This document shows, one piece after another, positions 15,208 through 23,773 of a stretch of 32,579 nt of DNA. Every line of letters starts with the position of its first letter. Position 1 is the first letter of the stretch. Source of the stretch: an uncultured Treponema sp. (lineage in GTDB: Bacteria > Spirochaetota > Spirochaetia > Treponematales > Treponemataceae); the NCBI RefSeq assembly GCF_946187725.1, contig NZ_CAMHSK010000034.1, positions 1 to 32,579 on the forward strand, in the 5' to 3' direction. The notes beneath the pieces were generated by a model. It searched no databases. It worked only from the letters and a program-made list of their open reading frames with translations, and was not told where the DNA came from. Both the position numbers and the translations under genes were made by a program.

Positions 15208-17676
15208 TTAAAAGGAAGTCCACTTTCGTATGGTTCCTAGAATTTCATCAAGAGGTCTATACACAATTTCTGTTTTCGGTATGCTTGAGGTAAACATCCT
15301 TCCATATGATTTTTCGATAATCCTCCTGTCTAAAGCAACAACTGCCCCTCTGTCATCCCCTCGCCTGATAAGTCTTCCGAATCCCTGACGGAATTTTATG
15401 ACAGCTTCGGGAACACTCAGTTCCATGAATGGAAATCCCCCACGATTTGCTATTTGCTCACTTCTAGCCACAAAAACGGGATCAGACGGAACCCCAAACG
15501 GCAATTTTACGATAATCACAAGACTCAAAGACTCTCCCGGCACATCAACACCTTCCCAAAAAGAATCAGTCGCAAAAAGAACGCTTGAAACATCTTCCTT
15601 GAATTGCGATAAAAGCCTGAATCTGTCATCGTCTCCCTGCTTCATAATCGTAATGCCTGAAGAACGGAGTTTTGTCCTTGCCGTATCACAGGCATGCCGA
15701 AGAGAATCATAAGATGTAAAAAGAACGAGTGTCTTGCCCCCAGCAGCTTCAATCATGCGAACGATAGAATCTTCAACAAACGCTTGAAAATTTTCATTGT
15801 CAGGAAATGGTGCATCGGATGGAACGGCAAAAATCATGTTTCGGTCGTAGGGAAAAGGCGATTCGAATTCGCCGCTCTTCACCCTTTCTTTTTCCACAAA
15901 ACTGATTCCAACTCTTTTTTTCCAGAAATCAAACGATCGGCTTATTGAAATTGTAGCTGAAGTACAGACAACGGTCTTCATTGGTTCAAAAACGCCTTTA
16001 TTCATCAAAGGCGCAATATCAAGCGGCGTTTCATTGAATTCATAATAGAAAGGATTCCCGCCATTTCCGGCAGCAAGAGTTTTTGCAAGAACCGGAGGCA
16101 GTCGTTTTGCCTGAATCCAAAAAACATGATCTTCATGCTCTTCCCAGGAATAAAAATTCTGGCATACGACGACGATATCATCCAGTCTTCTGAGAACGGC
16201 TTTTGATTCATAAATCACAGAATTATCCAGATCATCCTCAGAGATTCCCTCAATAATCTCCCGCATAAGTCCAGTTACGGTTGCAAGATGCTGCTGAAGG
16301 ACAGCGATTTTTTGGAGAATTGAGCTGAACCTTGGAGCCGTTCCCCTAAAAAGCCGGATATTTAGCTCATACCCTAAAATCGAAGCGGCTTCTTCTTCAA
16401 GTTTAACGATTGCATCTTTTGTAAGTTCGATTTCATTTTTAACGGTGTCAGATTTGTCCTCGATTTTCGAAAGCGCACTCAAAGAGAACAGAAAGCCTGT
16501 TGAAGTTGTCTTTCGCTGTCTGTATAAAAGATTCAGCTGTTTGATGATTCTAAATCGATTTATAGAATTTGAAAAAAAACTTGTCGCCGCATCCTCAATT
16601 CCATGTGCCTCATCAAAAACAATGCGTTTATATGGAGGCAAAACAGCAGTATCATCATAACCGGCACCGTTCATCCGTGATTCAATATCAGCAAAAAGCA
16701 TGTGATGATTTACGACAAGAATATTGGCATCTGCTGCTTCCTTTCGAACCTTCATAACAAAGCATTTTTCACGGAATTTACATCGCATTCCCATGCAGGC
16801 ATCTGCCTCTGAATTCACCCGCTGCCAGAGATTTTCCGGCGGTAAAAAACTCAAATCGCTTTTACTTCCGGTCTTGCTTTCTTTTGCCCATGAAGAAATT
16901 TTATCAAAGATTTCTGTTTCATCGCTGAACAAATCCCTTTCAGCTCCAACTTCGTTAAGTCGTCTCAAACATACATAATTCTGACGGCCCTTTATAAGAA
17001 TCGACTTTACTTTTTTTCCAATGATTTTTTCGGCCTGCGGTATGTCTTTTTCAGAAAGCTGCTGCTGCAAATTGATTGTACCTGTAGAAATAACAACCCG
17101 CTCTTTGTTTTCCAATGCCCATAGCATCGCTGGAATAAGATATGCAAATGATTTTCCGACTCCGGTTCCAGCCTCAAATACACCGACAGATTCACTGTTA
17201 AAGCTTTTTGTGATTTCCTTTACCAGCTCAATCTGGCTAGGCCGTTCTTCGAACAATGATGAAATTTTTGCAAGTGGCCCTGACTTTGACAAATATAATG
17301 CAGTCTGTTCAGAATCCAGTTTTTTTATAACAGTTGGCTTTACAGGTTCCATTACCACATAAACTTCAGTAACTGAATTATTGATTATGTAAAATCCCTG
17401 TGCCTTTTCTGATGCATCACTTGCAACCATTAAATCGGCATCAGAAGGCTGAAGAAAACCATTTGGATGATTATGAATTAAAACAGAAGCCGTACGGGCT
17501 TCAGAAAAATTAACTGGAACAGAATCAGAATTTCCACGGCTGGCAGCCTTGACGGATACAACAACTCCAGCTTCATTGATGATTCCTACAAAAAAAACTT
17601 CGTTACCGCCAGCTTCTTCAATCTGCCGGCGCATTTCAATTATGACGGCAGACGAAAACCTTCTGTTAATTTCCAT
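15208..17676 (-). CDS. DinG/XPD-type Fe-S helicase with N-terminal JAMM (JAB/RadC-like) domain
   Basis: Residues about 1-115 form a JAMM metalloprotease-like domain: Glu26, then H68-N-H70-P, and S78/D81 at exactly the H-x-H-(x)7-S-x-x-D spacing that binds zinc. The rest is a superfamily 2 XPD/DinG helicase: Walker A EAGTGVGKS (168-176), four probable Fe-S cysteines (C236, C294, C299, C305), DEAH (355-358), then TSATIS, the segment ATDSFWEGVDVPG, and QGFGRLIRR. DinG of many Firmicutes carries an exonuclease at this position; here a JAMM domain replaces it. DinG-type enzymes unwind 5'-3', and the family acts on R-loops and stalled forks. The ATG has no Shine-Dalgarno; an extended -10 box TGCTAAAAT ends 6 bp upstream. 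Confidence 0.9.
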   Translation of the reverse strand: MEINRRFSSAVIIEMRRQIEEAGGNEVFFVGIINEAGVVVSVKAASRGNSDSVPVNFSEARTASVLIHNHPNGFLQPSDADLMVASDASEKAQGFYIINNSVTEVYVVMEPVKPTVIKKLDSEQTALYLSKSGPLAKISSLFEERPSQIELVKEITKSFNSESVGVFEAGTGVGKSFAYLIPAMLWALENKERVVISTGTINLQQQLSEKDIPQAEKIIGKKVKSILIKGRQNYVCLRRLNEVGAERDLFSDETEIFDKISSWAKESKTGSKSDLSFLPPENLWQRVNSEADACMGMRCKFREKCFVMKVRKEAADANILVVNHHMLFADIESRMNGAGYDDTAVLPPYKRIVFDEAHGIEDAATSFFSNSINRFRIIKQLNLLYRQRKTTSTGFLFSLSALSKIEDKSDTVKNEIELTKDAIVKLEEEAASILGYELNIRLFRGTAPRFSSILQKIAVLQQHLATVTGLMREIIEGISEDDLDNSVIYESKAVLRRLDDIVVVCQNFYSWEEHEDHVFWIQAKRLPPVLAKTLAAGNGGNPFYYEFNETPLDIAPLMNKGVFEPMKTVVCTSATISISRSFDFWKKRVGISFVEKERVKSGEFESPFPYDRNMIFAVPSDAPFPDNENFQAFVEDSIVRMIEAAGGKTLVLFTSYDSLRHACDTARTKLRSSGITIMKQGDDDRFRLLSQFKEDVSSVLFATDSFWEGVDVPGESLSLVIIVKLPFGVPSDPVFVARSEQIANRGGFPFMELSVPEAVIKFRQGFGRLIRRGDDRGAVVALDRRIIEKSYGRMFTSSIPKTEIVYRPLDEILGTIRKWTSF

Positions 17677-17682
17677 GCAAGC

Positions 17683-17690
17683 ATTTTAGC
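17683..17690 (-). promoter_or_regulatory. Extended -10 element of the JAMM-helicase gene
   Basis: TAAAAT (17683-17688) with an upstream TG one base away ends 6 bp before the ATG. The -35 region (TGGCGG) is poor. If used, the transcript is leaderless. Confidence 0.45.
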
Positions 17691-17744
17691 AAATCTGCAA
17701 AAAATCCGCCACAAGAATGCGAATCAAAAACAACGAGATATTTT

Positions 17745-18995
17745 CTACATTTTCATTCCGAATTTTTCCATGAGTTTTGCATGTAAAGCTTCAGTTTCCG
17801 GATCATTCAATCCTAAAGCCTGAGCATCTGTCAAATCTTTCAGAGAATTATCAAAATCACCAAGTTTATAGTAAGATACTGCCCGTCTGAAATGAGCATG
17901 AGACTGATACCCGTTGATTCTTATTGATTCACTGTAAGCCTCAATAGCCTCTTCATGTTTATTCATTATGCTCAAAACAATACCAATGTAATAATACGAG
18001 CGGAAACCATTGGTATCATAAAGCACACTGGATTTGAAATCTTCGAGTGACGCAGTGTAGTTGTTCTGTGCAAAATATGCCATCCCCCGGTGTTTGTAGA
18101 TTACAGCAAGAACTGGTGGCGGCGGAGTTGGCTCAGATGAAAGGATTATGCTGTAAATTTCGACGGCTTTATCCAAATCTCCATGGTTATGAGCCTGAAT
18201 AGCTTCAAGAATCATATCATCTATTGTACCATGAACATAAGGTGAAACCCTGTTTATATTCTTTGGTTCAAGACTTTCAATTTTCTTATTGGTCGAAGCA
18301 AGCGTAAGTTCATCGGCTTTTTCATAGAATGCTGCACGACGAGCCTCTACTTCACCCTGCAATTTTTTTTGATAATCTCGGATTTCCTGAAATATTATGT
18401 CGGCCAAGGTAAGGCTGGCATTCATTGAAGCCAGTTTTCTACGAAGTGGCATATCAAACGGAGTAAATTCGGATTTATATATAAGTTCATGTTCAACTTC
18501 AGCCCAAGCATCTTGCAAAATAGTACGAATTTGAATCTCACATACGAGCGAATCAGGAAGCGGCAACTGACATTTTTTGGGCATACACTCTTTTGGAATA
18601 GAAACAAGCACATGAACGGACTCATATCCAAATTCCCTAAAACTTTGTTGAGCGCCCTTGTACTCAACTTCTTTTACAACAAAATTATTTTTTATCTGTT
18701 GTTCGACTTCGCTTAAATCTTCAAGAAATGCACATATTACCCGGATTCCCATCATATCAGTAAGTTCAACAAAAGAATTCTTTTCTGCTTCCTCACTTTT
18801 TAACCGAAGCACTTTCCGATAATAGCTGTTAAAAGATTTTACGCGTGATTTATATGTAGGATTCGAAGAAAGTTTTATAGTTTTTTTGAGTTTGTCTTCA
18901 ATTTTTGACATAATCTCTGACAAAACAGGCTTGTAAGACTCATATGTTGCCTTAATATTATTTTTGCTTGGCAGTGAATTTACAAAATTTTCCAT
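17745..18995 (-). CDS. RelA/SpoT-domain alarmone synthetase-like protein with TPR repeats
   Basis: The first 215 residues are a RelA/SpoT nucleotidyltransferase domain of the small-alarmone-synthetase type: SRVKSFNSYYRK (50-61), DMMGIRVIC (80-88), YESVHVLV (124-131) and EIQIRTILQDAWAEVEHEL (153-171). No HD hydrolase domain is present. Residues about 250-410 form three to four tetratricopeptide repeats (for example AVIYKHRGMAYFAQNNYTAS), a protein-interaction scaffold. The likely reaction is pyrophosphate transfer from ATP to GDP/GTP, though activity is not proven. The gene has its own promoter at 19002-19029 and no Shine-Dalgarno. It lies 68 bp upstream of the JAMM helicase on the same strand. 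Confidence 0.85.
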   Translation of the reverse strand: MENFVNSLPSKNNIKATYESYKPVLSEIMSKIEDKLKKTIKLSSNPTYKSRVKSFNSYYRKVLRLKSEEAEKNSFVELTDMMGIRVICAFLEDLSEVEQQIKNNFVVKEVEYKGAQQSFREFGYESVHVLVSIPKECMPKKCQLPLPDSLVCEIQIRTILQDAWAEVEHELIYKSEFTPFDMPLRRKLASMNASLTLADIIFQEIRDYQKKLQGEVEARRAAFYEKADELTLASTNKKIESLEPKNINRVSPYVHGTIDDMILEAIQAHNHGDLDKAVEIYSIILSSEPTPPPPVLAVIYKHRGMAYFAQNNYTASLEDFKSSVLYDTNGFRSYYYIGIVLSIMNKHEEAIEAYSESIRINGYQSHAHFRRAVSYYKLGDFDNSLKDLTDAQALGLNDPETEALHAKLMEKFGMKM

Positions 18996-19001
18996 AGAAG
19001 A

Positions 19002-19029
19002 ATTCTATCATAAAATTGAATAAAATCAA
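19002..19029 (-). promoter_or_regulatory. Promoter of the RelA/SpoT-TPR gene
   Basis: On the minus strand: TTGATT (19024-19029), 16 bp, TAGAAT (19002-19007) with an extended TG. The -10 box ends 6 bp before the ATG, predicting a leaderless mRNA. Confidence 0.6.
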
Positions 19030-19146
19030 GAAATATTTATTCTTAAATACTTCCTGAAAATACTTGATAAGCATAAATCATTTTCAAAAAAGTAAAGAAT
19101 TATTATATAAGAAAATTAACGCGAGTTTATTAAAAACTTATTGAAA

Positions 19147-19180
19147 TAAAAAAAAACCGTCTGCACTAAACAGACGGTTT
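19147..19180 (-). terminator. Rho-independent terminator of flaA
   Basis: A perfect 10-bp stem AAACCGTCTG/CAGACGGTTT (19154-19163 with 19171-19180) with a 7-base loop is followed on the minus strand by an uninterrupted T run. It lies 20 bp after the flaA stop. Confidence 0.93.
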
Positions 19181-19199
19181 AATCAGAAATCAAGTCTAA

Positions 19200-20333
19200 T
19201 TATTTTGCGTCAGAAGAAGCACCCTGAGCACTTGTGCTTGAATCTCTATCATTTGTGAGTGAAGGTGTGAAGTTCTCTTCAGTAGCCATCTTGAGGCGTT
19301 CAATATAGCGGTCAACCTGTTTTCCACCAAATCGAGACATTTCCAAAGCCTGGCGAGCAGATTCTTTGCGTCCGATTACACCCCAAACATCTTCGTCAGC
19401 AATGTCGCGTTCTGAAGTAAGGTTAGCTTTGTCATAGATGATTTTTACATCTTTGAAGTAACCTACAAAGTCATCACCAATGTGAGCTGCGTCACGGCAA
19501 ATCTGGAATCCTTCAAATTTTGCAAATGGTTCACCACGAGGATAAACTGGGTAAACACGGATTTCACGAGTGCGAACCTCAGTTACATACTCTGGGTTGT
19601 TCCATTCAAGAGTTTTCCAACCGTCGAATCCGAGATAACCCATGAAATAGCGGCGTGTAACATTGTCTGTATCGCTAAGGAGTACATAAAGAGCGTGTGG
19701 GAAGTTCATACCCATTGTTGTAACAGCAATCTTTTTGAGAGTGCCAACATTCTTAACAAGACCATAAGCAGGAGATGCTTTGTCTGATGGATCATCAGCT
19801 TCAAACAACCATTTTGGTCCAGAAGATTCTCCATCACCAGCTTCTGCTGGGTGTCGATCTCCATTATCATCAGCCTGTGAATATGGTTCATAAGCAGGAA
19901 TTGAGAATGGTGGAACGATTTTTGCATTTGCATTGTAAGCACCAGTTGGGAATACTACATGAACACCCATAACCTCTGATCCAGCGAAAGGCTGTTTTGA
20001 GTTGCTGCTTACAGGAGCAGGTCTAACGAGAGACTGAGCCAAACTGCGAACATTTCGTGCTGAACTGTTGAGGACAACTTCCCATTCGTTGAGAGCGAGT
20101 GAAGACTTCATGAGATCTTTCTGCTCTGAACTGAAAGAAGCTCCAGCAGCGTGAGCGTAGTCCATAACGGTTCGCTTGTTCTGGTTCTCTTTCTTTTCGC
20201 CATCGTAGTCCTGTGGATAGATAGCGATGTCTGCTTTAAGCGTTGTGAAGTCGATAAGGGTTCTCTCTTCTGCAAAAGATGAAAATCCAACGAGCGTCAT
20301 CAATGCTGCCGATAAAACTAAAGTTTTCTTCAT
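19200..20333 (-). CDS. flaA: Flagellar filament outer-layer (sheath) protein FlaA
   Basis: The 377-residue protein has a cleavable signal peptide (MKKTLVLSAALMTLVGFSSFA, residues 1-21) followed by EERTLIDFTTLKADI, the start typical of spirochaetal FlaA. Further FlaA features are IDFTTL, the segment around KKIAVTTMGMNFPHALYVL, and GFQICRDAAHIGDDFVGYFK. FlaA coats the FlaB core of periplasmic flagella, so this gene marks the host as a spirochaete. The C-terminal tail is Ser/Asp-rich. It has its own strong promoter (20382-20410), an AAGGAG ribosome-binding site 10 bases before the ATG, and a strong terminator, so it is monocistronic. Treponemes often carry more than one FlaA; which paralogue this is cannot be settled here. 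Confidence 0.93.
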   Translation of the reverse strand: MKKTLVLSAALMTLVGFSSFAEERTLIDFTTLKADIAIYPQDYDGEKKENQNKRTVMDYAHAAGASFSSEQKDLMKSSLALNEWEVVLNSSARNVRSLAQSLVRPAPVSSNSKQPFAGSEVMGVHVVFPTGAYNANAKIVPPFSIPAYEPYSQADDNGDRHPAEAGDGESSGPKWLFEADDPSDKASPAYGLVKNVGTLKKIAVTTMGMNFPHALYVLLSDTDNVTRRYFMGYLGFDGWKTLEWNNPEYVTEVRTREIRVYPVYPRGEPFAKFEGFQICRDAAHIGDDFVGYFKDVKIIYDKANLTSERDIADEDVWGVIGRKESARQALEMSRFGGKQVDRYIERLKMATEENFTPSLTNDRDSSTSAQGASSDAK

Positions 20334-20381
20334 TTTTTCGAAGCTCCTTTTACTTACTTGATGTAGCCTTGTATATTTTAC

Positions 20382-20410
20382 AGTATCTAATATATATTGA
20401 GTTTTGTCAA
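20382..20410 (-). promoter_or_regulatory. flaA promoter
   Basis: On the minus strand: consensus TTGACA (20405-20410), 17 bp, GATACT (20382-20387), followed about 33 bp later by AAGGAG. This is a sigma70-like promoter rather than a sigma28 flagellar one. Confidence 0.75.
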
Positions 20411-20428
20411 TGAAAATTAAAGTGATTT

Positions 20429-20899
20429 TCAGTTCAATATGTGATTTCCATCTATAAACAGTTCTATATTTTTTATTCCCCCGAAATTCTTCATGAGGTT
20501 CTCTTTGAACAGAGAGACACCTTTTTCGATGTCAACTGCACCGTTTTCCTGCAGGACAGCCTGAGAAGACAGGCCGACAAAGAGGGAATCACCCCTAAGA
20601 AAACAATACTCTACTTTTGTTCCGGGGGTAAACAACGGTCGTCCCCTGTAAAAAGACGGACCAAGAATCAGTTCGTCCACATAATAGCTGACCTGACTCT
20701 GTGCTGATTTTGAATTAAGGTAGCGAATTTCCGTCTGATTTTTATCTGATCCGGAAACTGGAAACACAAATACCCGACGATGCATACCAATATGCGAAAA
20801 AAAATGCACGGAAAGAATAACTATAACGATTCCACCGGAGATTATACTTATTTTAAGCCAATGCTTTTTTATCAGTTGCTGTATATTTGAAATATTCAT
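20429..20899 (-). CDS. GerMN-domain envelope protein
   Basis: This 156-residue protein has one N-terminal membrane helix (about 15-35) and a periplasmic GerMN-like domain. Recognisable parts are YVDELILGP, the central LFTPGTKVEYCFLRGDSLFVGLS region split by the usual short strands, and the final GGIKNIELFIDGN. GerMN domains often accompany cell-wall amidases and are thought to bind or organise peptidoglycan enzymes. Its ATG follows the amidase stop by one base, so the two are coupled. The molecular function is unknown. Confidence 0.75.
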   Translation of the reverse strand: MNISNIQQLIKKHWLKISIISGGIVIVILSVHFFSHIGMHRRVFVFPVSGSDKNQTEIRYLNSKSAQSQVSYYVDELILGPSFYRGRPLFTPGTKVEYCFLRGDSLFVGLSSQAVLQENGAVDIEKGVSLFKENLMKNFGGIKNIELFIDGNHILN

Positions 20900-20900
20900 A

Positions 20901-21935
20901 TTATTTTGTGCCTGTAAAGCCTCTTGAACGCTCGAAATGTGTTACAAAAGCAGATAAACCATTATATATTCCAAGCCCCATCTTCTGCAAGTACGAGTTG
21001 TCGGCAAGCAGAGCAGCTTCTTTTTCATTTGACAAAAATCCAACTTCTATTAATACGGCCGGCATATTTGAATTTTTGACTACAAACCACTCCTCAGCCT
21101 TGATTCCGCGTGGAGAAGAAAGGTTTCCAACTTGGGCTGCAATTCCATCCATAATGAATTTCGCAATCAGTATGCTTTCAGTTGTGTATTCCTCTTCCAT
21201 CATAGAATTCATTACATTAAAAAGATTTTTGTCCACATCTCCTGTTTTTTCAAGTACAGTACGCCTATACCCCGGAGAAAGATACCAGACCTCATATCCA
21301 CTCGCTTTTTTATCAAGAGAAGAATTTACATGCACGGAAACATAGAGAATCGCTTCCTTTTCGCTGAGTTTGACTGAATTCGCAATTTCTGTACGCTCTG
21401 CCAGTGAAAGGAATTTATCTGTATCTCGTGTCATAAGGATTTTTTTATCAGGATAAGCGGACTTCAGTCTTGAATAAAGCATTTTCCCAACAGAAAGATT
21501 TACATCTTTTTCTTTTACAGTAACACTCTTTCCCTTGATTTTATGAGTCATCATTGCCCCAGGATCCTTTCCGCCATGGCCTGGGTCAATGAGAATTGCA
21601 CCTATCTTAAATCCACCTGAATCAGAATTTTCGGTTTTAAAAAGTTTGTCCGCACTTTCAAGGAAAGCTTTCGAAACATAAACTACACCGTCCTTAACAA
21701 CGGGGGCATCTGTAAGCGCAAGTTTTTTGTAATCCTGCAGGACAAAAGAATCCCCTGCCCTGAAAGAAACCTGATGCCCGTTTTTTTCAAGAAGCCCCGT
21801 TCCACTAAGAGAATCCCAGTAAACAAGTACGCCAGCCTTTTCCGCCTCAGAGATAAGATTGAATCCAGAAGTTTGAGCAAACACGCCGCTCGCAAGAGAA
21901 ATCATTGCAATACAAAGAAATAAATATCGTTTCAT
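20901..21935 (-). CDS. N-acetylmuramoyl-L-alanine amidase (Amidase_3)
   Basis: The protein has a signal peptide (MKRYLFLCIAMISLASGVFA) and a C-terminal Amidase_3 zinc domain. ILIDPGHGGKDPGA carries the first zinc-binding His, LSVHVNSS the second, and AVLIEVGFLSNEKE the catalytic Glu near the C-terminus. It cleaves the amide bond between MurNAc and the stem peptide, acting in the periplasm in cell separation or wall turnover. Residues before the amidase domain resemble a copper-amine-oxidase-like/AMIN-type N-terminal region. I start it at the ATG at 21935 because the signal peptide begins there; a TTG at 21968 would add 11 residues ahead of it. No clear ribosome-binding site is seen. It lies 42 bp after the ATP-grasp gene. 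Confidence 0.88.
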   Translation of the reverse strand: MKRYLFLCIAMISLASGVFAQTSGFNLISEAEKAGVLVYWDSLSGTGLLEKNGHQVSFRAGDSFVLQDYKKLALTDAPVVKDGVVYVSKAFLESADKLFKTENSDSGGFKIGAILIDPGHGGKDPGAMMTHKIKGKSVTVKEKDVNLSVGKMLYSRLKSAYPDKKILMTRDTDKFLSLAERTEIANSVKLSEKEAILYVSVHVNSSLDKKASGYEVWYLSPGYRRTVLEKTGDVDKNLFNVMNSMMEEEYTTESILIAKFIMDGIAAQVGNLSSPRGIKAEEWFVVKNSNMPAVLIEVGFLSNEKEAALLADNSYLQKMGLGIYNGLSAFVTHFERSRGFTGTK

Positions 21936-21977
21936 AATCCAATCAAATGAGTAACTTTCTATTATCAATTACTCATT

Positions 21978-23585
21978 CTAATTATAATTGTCGGCCACAT
22001 ACAGTGCACCTTGAATGCCGCCGCGCAAAACGGCAGACCAGAATGTTTTTCCGTCAAGCTCCTTGTGAACAGGACAAATCTCATCAAATTTTTCAAGTGT
22101 TTTACGCAAAGTACAATGATTCCAGTCTTTTATTGAATCTGCAAGCGGAATCAGCGTTTCCGGAAGCAAACCTGTTACTTTTGCGTTTTCAGGAATCTTA
22201 GTTCCCTCTCCCACATTTACAGAATTTGAATTTTTAGGACTGAAGGTAAAGGCAGAAACCGGGAATCCCTCTTCATCACACTCTGTCTTACCTGAAAGAA
22301 ATGCATCCGTCTTGGGATTGTGAGCTTCAAGGCGCATAGTGATTGAAGCAATCGCATCTTCTGCGGATTTATACGCCTGTTCATGATTTATTCCGACAGC
22401 AATTATATTTCCGCATTTTTCGACATTATTACGAGGAAAATCAACTTCATCCCCTTCTTTTACACGAGGAAGTGCATCACGGACTCCGTAAATCTGTCTT
22501 ACCTCGCTTAGTCCGTATATTTTTGAAACAGTACCAGGAATTGAAATCCATGCTCGCTCTGCACTCACCAAAGTAGAAGAAATCTCATAAAGTTCAAATG
22601 GCTGAGTCTGCCCTTTCACAGATTCATGAGGTTGCCATGGCAGGGAAACACGGTTTGAAATAAGATAGTCCGGTTCAACGCCAAGAGCGATTTTCATTGC
22701 TTCTTCCGTAAGATTCATCCCGCTTGAATAAGGAAATGTCCATCCTGACATGTATCCGCCTGAAAGTCGGGCTGCGATTTCGCCAATCATCGGACCGTTT
22801 TTCGTATATTTGATGTCCGCCTTGGCAACACCACAAGTAAGACCTAGAGCTTTGATTCCAAGCGCAAAAGTTGCTATAAGCTCATTTTTAATTTTAGTGC
22901 TTGCTTTAGAAGGAAGAGAATGTCCCATCTCTATGAAATACGGTGGATAAAAGATATGACGGTCAGCAAAACCTGTAATAGTGAGAGTCCCATTATAAAC
23001 AATAGAATCTATTGAAAATTCAGCGCCTTCCATGTAGTCTTCAAAAATCGCCCGTCCACTGCGGGAATTTTTTAATGCATGAGGAACAGCTGATTCAAAT
23101 TCACTCATGTTTCGCACAAGACGGCACCCTCGCCCTCCCATATTGTCACAGGGTTTAACAACTTTCGGAAATTCAATATCACCCTCTGGAAGCATTTTTG
23201 AGTCTGTCATTTCAATAAATTTTGGACTTGGAACGCCAGCTTTCTCAAAACAGGCCCTCATTCTTGCCTTGTCGCTGGCATTCAGAGAAGATTCAAATGA
23301 ATGTGATGGCAAAGATAAATTTTCTGCAACATAGGATACACTGGCAGAAAAATCAGTACCAGCAGTAAATACACCTTTCAACTCACCTTTTTTGTTCAGA
23401 TTTTTTGCAAGTTCCAAAAGGGATTCGCGGTCTTTTAAATCAACCGGGAAAAACTCGTCAGCGAAGGAAACAGCAACAGCATTTTTATTTGCATCAACGA
23501 CGACTGATTTATATCCGAGATGTTTTGCAGCAAGGATTGCAGGCTCTTGCATGAGTCCTGCACCTAAAATAAGAATTTTTTTCAT
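21978..23585 (-). CDS. ATP-grasp domain ligase of unknown substrate
   Basis: This 535-residue protein starts with a Rossmann-like pre-ATP-grasp domain (MKKILILGAGLMQEPAI) and continues with an ATP-grasp core (about 105-310). FPKVVKPCDNMGGRGCRLV is the ATP-binding segment, FEDYMEGAEFSID follows, and IGEIAARLSGGYMSGW carries the metal-binding Glu and Asn-equivalent region. The fold resembles PurK/PurT and carbamoyl-phosphate-synthase-like ligases. The C-terminal 130 residues do not resemble a family I know. The product is probably an amide or peptide-like bond to an unidentified substrate. It is the first gene of a row with the amidase and GerMN genes, which hints at an envelope-related role; that is only context. 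Confidence 0.75.
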   Translation of the reverse strand: MKKILILGAGLMQEPAILAAKHLGYKSVVVDANKNAVAVSFADEFFPVDLKDRESLLELAKNLNKKGELKGVFTAGTDFSASVSYVAENLSLPSHSFESSLNASDKARMRACFEKAGVPSPKFIEMTDSKMLPEGDIEFPKVVKPCDNMGGRGCRLVRNMSEFESAVPHALKNSRSGRAIFEDYMEGAEFSIDSIVYNGTLTITGFADRHIFYPPYFIEMGHSLPSKASTKIKNELIATFALGIKALGLTCGVAKADIKYTKNGPMIGEIAARLSGGYMSGWTFPYSSGMNLTEEAMKIALGVEPDYLISNRVSLPWQPHESVKGQTQPFELYEISSTLVSAERAWISIPGTVSKIYGLSEVRQIYGVRDALPRVKEGDEVDFPRNNVEKCGNIIAVGINHEQAYKSAEDAIASITMRLEAHNPKTDAFLSGKTECDEEGFPVSAFTFSPKNSNSVNVGEGTKIPENAKVTGLLPETLIPLADSIKDWNHCTLRKTLEKFDEICPVHKELDGKTFWSAVLRGGIQGALYVADNYN

Positions 23586-23773
23586 CTTTCTTTTCCAATT
23601 TTTGTTAAGTATAAGGAAATTCGAATGTAATTTCTATAAGATTGATGATTTTTTCAACAAAGCCTCTATTAACAAACTGGCAAAATATTTTTTTTACAGA
23701 ACAGAGAAAAAAATATAGCCAAAACAAAAAAAATCGGTATAATTATATAGATAGAATTTAAAAGGAGTTTTGC
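23586..23773. other. AT-rich divergent intergenic region
   Basis: This 188-bp gap separates the ATP-grasp gene (minus) from the response regulator (plus). TATAAT at 23738-23743 is a likely -10 box for the regulator; its -35 position is poor. TATACT on the minus strand near 23609-23614 may serve the ATP-grasp gene. Confidence 0.4.

Noticed and set aside
21936..21968. TTG at 21968 as start of the amidase
   Set aside because: It would put 11 residues before a standard signal peptide that begins at the ATG at 21935.
23392..23718. Plus-strand open frame of 108 codons over the ATP-grasp start
   Set aside because: It is antisense to a well-supported gene and has no domain or ribosome-binding site.
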